36,290 bases of DNA from Leptolyngbyaceae cyanobacterium RM1_1_2 (GTDB lineage Bacteria; Cyanobacteriota; Cyanobacteriia; Phormidesmidales; Phormidesmidaceae): contig JAAUQI010000008.1 of the NCBI GenBank assembly GCA_012032345.1, positions 1 through 36,290 of the forward strand, in the 5' to 3' direction. Shown one piece after another: positions 15,502 through 22,099 of this stretch. Each line of letters begins with the position of its first letter. The first letter of the stretch is position 1. The notes under the pieces were generated by a model. It was not told the origin of the DNA. It did no database searches and was given only the letters and a program-made list of their open reading frames with translations. The position numbers and the translations under genes are program-made.

Positions 15502-16086
15502 GTGACAGATCCAGAGCCAACTGAATACTCATCTCTAGAGGCTGCCTCGGCTCTGTCAGATTCTTTTCCTAAGACTACAGGGCTTGCAGAGGCTGCAGGC
15601 AGCGTAGAAATTATCTCTGAAAAGCTTCAGGGCAAGCAGCGGCGCATCTGTGCCAGAATTTGCATTCCGCGATCGCTAGAGCAGGTTTGGCAGGTGCTAA
15701 CCGACTATGAGCATCTGGCAGATTTTGTTCCTAACCTGGCTAAAAGCGTGCGGCTGGCTGCGCCAGAGGGCAAAATTTGGCTGGAGCAGGTAGGCATCCA
15801 GTGCTTTCTCAACATTCAGTTTTGTGCCAGAGTCGTGCTGGATATGGAAGAGCGCTATCCGCACGAGCTGGGGTTTTCAATGCTAGAAGGCGATTTCAAG
15901 GCTTTTCGAGGCTGCTGGCGACTGGTGCCCTTAGCTAGTGACGACGGAGCCAGTACCCATCTTTGCTACGAGCTGACAGTACAGCCGCCTCGGGCTATGC
16001 CAGCCGCCCTGATTGAAAAGCATATCCGCCACAATCTGATTCAAAACCTGATCGCTATTCGCCAGCAGGCGATCGCAATAGCATAA
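15502..16086 (+). CDS. SRPBCC (START-like, polyketide cyclase/RatA-like) family protein
   Basis: About 194 aa from the GTG chosen on Shine-Dalgarno spacing. After a polar N-terminal tail of some 45 residues, the rest fits the helix-grip fold: a strand RRICARICIPRSLEQVWQVL, the helix DYEHLADFVPNL, then a run of strands (KIWLEQVG, FCARVVLDM, ELGFSMLEGDFKAFRGCWRLV, THLCYELTVQP) and the long C-terminal helix AALIEKHIRHNLIQNLIAIR. Members bind lipids, quinones or other hydrophobic ligands, and plant/cyanobacterial relatives with this START-like pattern are mostly uncharacterised. No export signal. It stands alone, converging on glnB. A structured element lies upstream (15303-15433), but whether it is in the transcript is unproven. 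Confidence 0.82.
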   Translation: MTDPEPTEYSSLEAASALSDSFPKTTGLAEAAGSVEIISEKLQGKQRRICARICIPRSLEQVWQVLTDYEHLADFVPNLAKSVRLAAPEGKIWLEQVGIQCFLNIQFCARVVLDMEERYPHELGFSMLEGDFKAFRGCWRLVPLASDDGASTHLCYELTVQPPRAMPAALIEKHIRHNLIQNLIAIRQQAIAIA

Positions 16087-16130
16087 GGGCAGTTTTACAT
16101 TTGACGGCGTTACGCAAACGCAAAATGCCC
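16087..16130. terminator. Nested hairpin between SRPBCC gene and glnB
   Basis: GGGCA-g-TTTT starting right after the SRPBCC stop (16087) pairs with AAAA-TGCCC ending at 16130. Inside it GCGTT pairs with AACGC around ACGCA. Because the arms carry T and A runs, the structure could end transcription in both directions between the converging genes. Confidence 0.5.
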
Positions 16131-16151
16131 CTACTGCCGGTCGTAAAAGGA

Positions 16152-16508
<357 letters not shown>

Positions 16509-16516
16509 CTATATCC

Positions 16517-16536
16517 TGCCGACAGATTGTTCGGCA
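16517..16536 (-). promoter_or_regulatory. Hairpin in the glnB leader
   Basis: On the minus strand TGCCGA-ACAATCTG-TCGGCA forms a 6-bp stem with an 8-nt loop, 27 bp before the glnB start. It lies between the predicted promoter and the start codon, so it would be in the 5' untranslated RNA. There is no T-run for termination. It could affect stability or translation; this is inference. Confidence 0.4.
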
Positions 16537-16542
16537 GACTTA

Positions 16543-16585
16543 TGTGTAGCGAGGTGAGCAAGGTGAAAACAGTATCTTCTGATAC
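16543..16585 (-). promoter_or_regulatory. NtcA-activated glnB promoter: NtcA box and -10
   Basis: On the minus strand, GTATC-AGAA-GATAC at 16585-16572 matches the NtcA consensus GTA-N8-TAC exactly, with two extra symmetric bases. After 23 bases comes TACACA, one mismatch from the TAN3T -10 box, at the 20-24-bp spacing known for class II NtcA promoters. The box also lies in the region upstream of the divergent LSDAT gene, but it is far from that start. Confidence 0.85.
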
Positions 16586-16751
16586 AATCAGTCGCTACTG
16601 GGTGCTCTCATTGTGCCATTTGTCTGCCTCAAGTGAGCAGAGAGGCCATAAAAGAGCGAAGCTAGTGAAGATGTACTAATTGGTCTTAACACTGCCGTAT
16701 GAGTAAAGATAAAGTTAGCTTAAACATAGACAGGGTGGTTACAAAACCGTC
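16586..16751. other. Intergenic region upstream of the LSDAT gene
   Basis: Non-coding spacer right of the NtcA box. A weak sigma-70-like pair, TTGGTC (16680-16685) and TAAAGA (16704-16709) with an 18-bp spacer, could serve the LSDAT gene. No hairpin or repeat of note. Confidence 0.3.
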
Positions 16752-17570
16752 GTGTCACAGAATGCGTGCTTGGGAACACTCAGGAAAATTAGCGTAATAT
16801 TGAGTCTAAACATGGTACAGCCTCTGACTATGCAACCAAGCTTCCGGTTAATTTCAATCGAAGGACTCACTGCTTCGGTTTTGACCGTGCAAGCTGAAGA
16901 TAGCCTCCCTATGGCAATTCACAGGCTAGGACTACCCCAGCACAGACGTACCCTGGTGCTAGTCGGAGGTGCCAGCAAAATTAGTCAAGCAGACTTTAGT
17001 CGCCTGCAAACCCTCTTTGTTGAAGTTTTGGCTCCCTTGGCGGAACGGCTAGACATGGTGGTAGTAGACGGAGGCACTGACGCCGGAGTGATGAAACTCA
17101 TGGGGAATGCCCGCACTCAAACGGCAGGTTCTTTTCCTCTAGTGGGCGTAGCGCCAGTGGGGCTGGTTTCTTTGCCAGCTAAGCCTTCTTCCCAGGCTGA
17201 TGCCGCTCCGATTGAGCCGCATCATACCCACTGCCTCTTAATTCCCGGCAGCGAGTGGGGAGACGAAAGCCCCTGGATTGCCCGTACAGCCACTGCGATC
17301 GCGGGTGATATGCCCTCGGTGACCATTTTGATTAATGGGGGAGGCGTCACCTGGAAAGATGCGGCCTGTAGCCTAGAAGAAAATCGACCTATCATTGTCA
17401 TTAGCGGCAGTGGGCGCACGGCTGACGTGATTGCCGCAGCGCTGCGGGGAGAGCCTGTCGGAGACGAGCGGGCTACTGCTCTGGTCGATTCGGGTCTGCT
17501 ACAGGCAGTTGACCTTGATAGTGAAGGCCGTGTGCTGGCAGAGGTTTTACAGTCCAGGCTCATGTTTTAA
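16752..17570 (+). CDS. LSDAT/SLOG-superfamily (TRPM-like) nucleotide-sensor protein
   Basis: Up to 272 aa. The body looks like the LSDAT member of the SLOG (Rossmann-like) superfamily, related to the N-terminal region of TRPM channels. Gly-rich turns follow hydrophobic strands: LVLVGGASKI, MVVVDGGTDAGVMKLMG, LLIPGSEWGDESPW, VTILINGGGVTWKDA and PIIVISGSGRTADVIAAAL. These proteins are thought to bind nucleotide-derived ligands or NAD-type compounds. The start is uncertain: the GTG at 16752 is outermost, while ATGs at 16812 and 16830 give shorter proteins closer to the first conserved strand, and none has a good Shine-Dalgarno sequence. The stop is 61 bp before the cyclase gene, so the two are probably co-transcribed and may work together. 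No membrane segment. Confidence 0.75.
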   Translation: MSQNACLGTLRKISVILSLNMVQPLTMQPSFRLISIEGLTASVLTVQAEDSLPMAIHRLGLPQHRRTLVLVGGASKISQADFSRLQTLFVEVLAPLAERLDMVVVDGGTDAGVMKLMGNARTQTAGSFPLVGVAPVGLVSLPAKPSSQADAAPIEPHHTHCLLIPGSEWGDESPWIARTATAIAGDMPSVTILINGGGVTWKDAACSLEENRPIIVISGSGRTADVIAAALRGEPVGDERATALVDSGLLQAVDLDSEGRVLAEVLQSRLMF

Positions 17571-17631
17571 TGAAGACTGCTATGCCCTGCGTCAAGATCC
17601 AGGTATTTACGAGCTGTCGTCAGTAGCCCAT

Positions 17632-19644
17632 ATGCTGGAATTTACTGAGAGTAGAGAACTGCGGCTCAACCCAGAGATCACAGGTCAGATTTCAGAGAGC
17701 CAGCTACTAATACAAGAAATTCAGGCAGCTGCAAAAGTAGGTTTGTCGGCGCTGATGGCGCTCTGGCAGGGCAGTATTCGACCGCAACGTCATCAGCCAG
17801 AGGTTTATCAAACCCTAGGCGACGTTTTTTTGCTAGCCGGGGAGCCTCTAATTGGCTACGATGTTTTGGCCGAGGGCCGAAAATATTGGCCTCAAAATCT
17901 GCGGATTAGACAGTTGCTGGCCCTAGCTCTGGCCCGCAGCGGCGCAACCATCTCGGCCAATTTGCTACTGCAGGAGCTGGTGAAAGAGCAGCCCCGTAAC
18001 GAAGAAACTTTAGGACTGCTAGCCCGGACTCACAAAGATCTCTGGATTCAGGCGACCGCTACCGCCAGCCAGCGGCTGCACTTACGCTTAGCAGCTCAGT
18101 ACTATCAACAGGCATATCAGATTAATCAAAGTATCTGGACTGGCATTAACGCGGCGACAATGGCCCTGCTGCAGGGGAAAACCGAGTATGCTCAAGCCTT
18201 TGCCCAGCAGGTACGCGGCCAGTGTCTGGTGCAGCTAGAAACCATTGAGCCGACAGCCGATCACTACTGGCTGCTGGCTACCCTGGGGGAAGCGGCTCTG
18301 ATTTTGCAGCATGAGTCTGAAGCCGCAGATTATTATGGTCAGGCCGTCGAGGTCGGGCACAAACAGTTTGGCAATCTCAGCTCTAGCCGTCGTAATGCTC
18401 TGCTGATTGCCCAGTGCTTAAAAATTGATTCCAGCTTGGTCAATGGCTGGTTTCAACTGCCGCGTGTGGTAGTCTTTTGCGGCCACATGATCGATCAGCC
18501 AGGTCGCGCTGTACCCAGGTTTCCACCCAGCTTAGAGCCTCGGGTTTATGAGGCTATTTGCGATCGCCTGCTACAGCTCAATGCTTGTTTGGGCTATGCC
18601 TCAGCCGCCTGTGGTTCAGATATTTTATTTTTGGAAGCGCTGTTAGCGCTCAAGGGCGAACTGCATATTGTTTTGCCCTTTCAGCGGGAGCAGTTTATTC
18701 AAGATTCTATCGAGATTGTAGCCGATGGCAGCTGGCGCGATCGCTTTGAGCGCGTGATTGCAAAGGCCGCAGAGGTCATTGTCGCCCCTCACCGCAAAAC
18801 CCTTGCGGCTGAGGTGTCTTATGAATATTCCCATCGGCTGCTGCACGGACTCGCCAAAATTCGGGCGCGACAGCTCGGCACAGACCTGCTGACGCTAACG
18901 GTTTGGAACGGGCAGCTAGGCGATAACCGAGGCGGCACTGCTAGCGCTGTCAGCTATTGGCGGCAGTGGTCTGAAGAGGTAGACGTGATTGACCTAGCGG
19001 CTCTGCTAAAACAGTCTTACCCAACACTGGCTCTAAGGTCTGAGGCTGAAGCTTCCGTTCCCAAAACGATCGTGGCTCCGACTGAGTCTATCAGCCGCGA
19101 TCGCCAAATCCGTGCTCTGCTGTTTGCTGACGTGGTAGACTTTGCCAAACTTGCAGAGGAGCAGTTTATTCCTTTTGTGGACTGTTTTTTGAGTGAGGTT
19201 GCCGAACTTTCTAATCGACCTGCCTATCGTCCGCTGCTGCGGAACACCTGGGGAGACGCCCTTTATTTTGTCTTTGCCAGAGTGCAGCAGGCGGGCAGCT
19301 TTGCCTTGGCTTTGTGCAGCCTGATCCAGCGGATTGACTGGGCCGCCAAAGGGTTGCCGCCAGATCTCAACTTACGAATTGCCCTGCACGCCGGCCCCGT
19401 TCATCGTAGCTTAGATCCCATTAGCGGTCAGGAAAACTATATGGGCACCCACGTCAACTACGCGGCTCGGATAGAACCGATTACGCCACCGGGTAAAGTC
19501 TATGCGAGTCAGGCTTTTGCGGCGATCGCTGCCTCAGAAGGTATCCAGGACTTTAGCTGTGAATATGTTGGACAAACTCCCTATGCTAAGCAGTACGGCA
19601 CTTTTCCGACTTATCATGTCCGTCCAGATCGATCTGGCTTTTAA
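17632..19644 (+). CDS. TPR (TRAFs-binding/DUF4071-like) - SLOG-like - class III nucleotide cyclase
   Basis: About 670 aa from the ATG at 17632; the open frame to the left overlaps the LSDAT gene and shows no domain. Residues about 20-275 are helical TPR-like repeats (ALMALWQGSIRP, EVYQTLGDVFLLAGEP, LARTHKDLWIQA) of the DUF4071 type. Residues about 278-395 look SLOG-like (RVVVFCGHMIDQPGR, ASAACGSDILFLEALL, LHIVLPFQREQF). Residues about 490-650 are a class III cyclase: LLFADVVDF with metal-binding Asp500, NTWGDAL with Asp542, and GTHVNYAARIEP with transition-state Asn609 and Arg613. The core looks active. The usual adenine-selecting Lys and Asp positions are both Asn by my alignment, so substrate may not be ATP. 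No membrane segment. Likely a sensor that makes a cyclic nucleotide, with the LSDAT protein as partner. Confidence 0.85.
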   Translation: MLEFTESRELRLNPEITGQISESQLLIQEIQAAAKVGLSALMALWQGSIRPQRHQPEVYQTLGDVFLLAGEPLIGYDVLAEGRKYWPQNLRIRQLLALALARSGATISANLLLQELVKEQPRNEETLGLLARTHKDLWIQATATASQRLHLRLAAQYYQQAYQINQSIWTGINAATMALLQGKTEYAQAFAQQVRGQCLVQLETIEPTADHYWLLATLGEAALILQHESEAADYYGQAVEVGHKQFGNLSSSRRNALLIAQCLKIDSSLVNGWFQLPRVVVFCGHMIDQPGRAVPRFPPSLEPRVYEAICDRLLQLNACLGYASAACGSDILFLEALLALKGELHIVLPFQREQFIQDSIEIVADGSWRDRFERVIAKAAEVIVAPHRKTLAAEVSYEYSHRLLHGLAKIRARQLGTDLLTLTVWNGQLGDNRGGTASAVSYWRQWSEEVDVIDLAALLKQSYPTLALRSEAEASVPKTIVAPTESISRDRQIRALLFADVVDFAKLAEEQFIPFVDCFLSEVAELSNRPAYRPLLRNTWGDALYFVFARVQQAGSFALALCSLIQRIDWAAKGLPPDLNLRIALHAGPVHRSLDPISGQENYMGTHVNYAARIEPITPPGKVYASQAFAAIAASEGIQDFSCEYVGQTPYAKQYGTFPTYHVRPDRSGF

Positions 19645-19687
19645 GGAATCCTGCAATCTCTAAAGAGTTCTGCCATCTCTGGTAATT

Positions 19688-21892
19688 ATGCCCCAAACAC
19701 CTTGCTGTTCACGACTGGCTTTCCACTGGCTTTGCCCAATTTTGTCAGGCGCGATCGCGGTGGTTTTGCCCGTAGCAGCCTGGGGACAGATTGTCCCGGA
19801 TACCACATTAAGCGGCGAAAGCTCAGTGGTGTTACCGGGGGGTTCAATCGAAGGCGGCGCAGTGCGCGGCAGCAATTTGTTTCACAGCTTTGAGACGTTC
19901 AGTATTGGTGCTGGGCAGCAGGTCTATTTTGCCAATCCTGCTGGCATCGAGAACATTTTAGGCCGCGTTACTGGCAACAGGCTGTCTCAGATTGACGGCA
20001 CGCTGGGAGTAGTCGGCAGCGCCAACTTGTTTTTACTGAATCCGAATGGCTTTGCCTTGGGGCCAAATGCCCAGCTAGATCTGCGCGGTTCCTTTACGGC
20101 CAGTACCGCTAACAGCCTCACCTTTGCCGATGGCAGCTTCTGGCGGGTGAGTGATTTACAGCCAGCTAGTTTGCTCAGCCTCAGCGTGCCTTTGGGGGTA
20201 CAGGTAGGCGATCGCCCCCAGGGCAATTTAAGCAATCAGGGCAGTCTCAGCCTTGGCCCTGGCCAAAGCCTCACGTTTTTGGGTAATAGCGTCACCCACA
20301 CCGGAGCGATCGCGGCCTCGGGGGGCACCATTCGGCTTCTAGGCGATCGCGTCAGTCTGCTAGATCAGGCCAGCCTGGATGTTTCAAGCCCCAATGGGGG
20401 CGGCACTGTCTTAGTTGGCGGTGACTATCAGGGGCGGGCCACCGTACCTGTGGCCCAGGTCACCACCGTTGGCCCCGATACCACAATCCGCGCCGACGCC
20501 CTTAGCAGCGGCAATGGCGGCGAGATCATTGTCTGGGCGGCTGAAACCGCCAATATTCACGGCATCCTGACCGCTAGAGGCGGCGCGATCGCAGGCAATG
20601 GCGGCCTAATTGAAACCTCCGGCAGGCAAACCCTCAACCTGACAGCGACCGTCGAGGCCGGTGCCCCTGGCGGTGTTGGCAATGTTGGCGGCCTGTGGCT
20701 GATTGACCCAGAAAACGTTTTTATTACTGCCTCTGGCGGTGGCCCTATTGGCAGCAGTGATGTTGACGTAGCTGAGATCAACAACGCTCTAAATTCAGGC
20801 ACCAGCGTCACGATTACTACGGATAGCGTCGGGACGGGCCTTATTTTTCAAGCCTCCGATGCGGCCATTCTCAAGACGGCAGGCGGCGCGGCGACGCTGA
20901 CATTGGCAACCGACGGTAGTATTTTTCTCGAAGCTGGAATCATAACCAGCGGGGCGCTGACGGTTGTGCTGCAGGGCAACTCCATCGACGTTCTTAACTC
21001 AATTTCCAGCGCCAACATCCAAATGCAAGCTAACTTCATAAATATTGGCAGTAGCCTTTCAAGCAGCGGGGGCAATGTTTCACTGCAAGGGGGAGATATC
21101 AGCATTGGCACTGGAGATCCGGGATTGGTTTCAGCCAGCGCCCTCACAGTCAACGCAAATCGGCTGAGTATTTTTAATGACAGCTTTCTCTTTGGTATAG
21201 ACTCACTGTCAATTACAGCTGACGTTATTCAATCGGTTGATGCTACACCCGGATCGAGTGCATTTACTAGCGACAACATTAATGCTGACATTATTGCTGG
21301 CGGCACGTTCAGCCTGACGGCCAACGAGATTCGGAATTTTTTAACAGAGCAGCCAGGCGACTTTAGTACGCTGCGCGGCAATATCAGCAATGATATTAGC
21401 CCCTTCATCGGCTCATCAGAATCCCCCAGTGGCTCTGAAGCGCCCAGCAGCATTGCTCGAAGTATCCTGAGTTCCAGTAGTGAGCTGATTGAATTTGAGG
21501 ATGACGAGTTTGAAGATGACGAGTTTGAGGATGACGAGTTTGAGGATGAGTTTGTCTCGTTTAGCGATCGCCGGTCAGAAGCTTTAGCCAGCTTTAATCT
21601 AACAGACTGTCGCCAGAGCAATTTCACCCTCAGCGGTCGGGGGGGATTGCCCACCTCTCCTGACGATCTTCTCAGCAATAGTGCTCCAGCTATTCCCTGG
21701 GTGAACTACAGCGCTGAATCAGGCACAGCAGAGGTTTTGCCACCCACAGCAGCCGTTAATTTAACCGAGGCTCGTGGCTGGACGACTGACGCCGCCGGGA
21801 ACGTGTTTTTTGAGGCCGACGCGGCAGCCACTGCCACTCCTGCATTTGCTTTTGCATCAGGTCTCTGCGGCGGACAAAATCGCCCGAACTAG
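19688..21892 (+). CDS. Two-partner-secretion exoprotein (filamentous haemagglutinin N-terminal domain), copy 1
   Basis: A 734-aa secreted protein. A signal peptide (about 1-33, ending AAWG) precedes the TPS/haemagglutination-activity domain (about 35-160): GGAVRGSNLFHSFETFSI, VYFANPAGIENILGRVTG and NLFLLNPNGFALGPNA. Then come Gly/Ser/Asn-rich beta-helix repeats with GGLWLIDPENV at about 335-346. Near residues 602-622 there is an acidic tandem repeat of EFEDD. The C-terminal block has one Cys followed by LSGRGGLP and PWVNY, shared with the next gene. The protein should cross the outer membrane through a TpsB (Omp85-type) pore, which is not encoded here. Its start is 43 bp after the cyclase stop, so it might be on the same transcript. 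Confidence 0.9.
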   Translation: MPQTPCCSRLAFHWLCPILSGAIAVVLPVAAWGQIVPDTTLSGESSVVLPGGSIEGGAVRGSNLFHSFETFSIGAGQQVYFANPAGIENILGRVTGNRLSQIDGTLGVVGSANLFLLNPNGFALGPNAQLDLRGSFTASTANSLTFADGSFWRVSDLQPASLLSLSVPLGVQVGDRPQGNLSNQGSLSLGPGQSLTFLGNSVTHTGAIAASGGTIRLLGDRVSLLDQASLDVSSPNGGGTVLVGGDYQGRATVPVAQVTTVGPDTTIRADALSSGNGGEIIVWAAETANIHGILTARGGAIAGNGGLIETSGRQTLNLTATVEAGAPGGVGNVGGLWLIDPENVFITASGGGPIGSSDVDVAEINNALNSGTSVTITTDSVGTGLIFQASDAAILKTAGGAATLTLATDGSIFLEAGIITSGALTVVLQGNSIDVLNSISSANIQMQANFINIGSSLSSSGGNVSLQGGDISIGTGDPGLVSASALTVNANRLSIFNDSFLFGIDSLSITADVIQSVDATPGSSAFTSDNINADIIAGGTFSLTANEIRNFLTEQPGDFSTLRGNISNDISPFIGSSESPSGSEAPSSIARSILSSSSELIEFEDDEFEDDEFEDDEFEDEFVSFSDRRSEALASFNLTDCRQSNFTLSGRGGLPTSPDDLLSNSAPAIPWVNYSAESGTAEVLPPTAAVNLTEARGWTTDAAGNVFFEADAAATATPAFAFASGLCGGQNRPN
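21491..21553 (+). repeat. 15-bp tandem repeat coding for EFEDD
   Basis: About four copies of GAGTTTGAGGATGAC (units at 21491, 21506, 21521 and a shortened unit at 21536, then GAGTTT), with one or two base differences. They keep the frame and encode a strongly acidic Glu-Phe-Glu-Asp-Asp run inside the exoprotein. Copy number is likely to vary by slippage. Confidence 0.9.
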
Positions 21893-22099
21893 AAAGTCTG
21901 TAGCAGTCCCAACTCGTCTGTGGCAAGGGGACGTTGCAAAAGGCTTCTCCTGCAAAAAAGTCCTAAAACTCAATAAAATAACTATAGTTTGATGTTGTGA
22001 AGCTGGCTCAGGCGATCGCCTGAGCTACTTGATTTAAGCTGAGACAGCCCAGACAATGCGTGAAAACACAGACTCAGTTAGAGGCAATTTTAAGCTGGG
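21893..22099. other. Spacer between the exoprotein paralogues
   Basis: Non-coding, more AT-rich in its middle (CTATAGTTT region). It contains the HIP1-centred palindrome listed separately. No clear promoter; the second exoprotein gene may be read through from the first. Confidence 0.5.
22006..22025. repeat. 20-bp perfect palindrome centred on HIP1
   Basis: GCTCAGGCGATCGCCTGAGC reads the same on both strands. The octamer GCGATCGC (HIP1) forms its centre and six further bases on each side extend the symmetry. It could be a protein-binding site or a hairpin in RNA; no T-run follows. Confidence 0.7.

Noticed and set aside
21229-21678. Minus-strand 149-aa frame with Ser/Asn repeats (SNSSSSNSSSS)
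   Set aside because: It is the mirror of the acidic tandem repeat in the real exoprotein gene and has no independent support.
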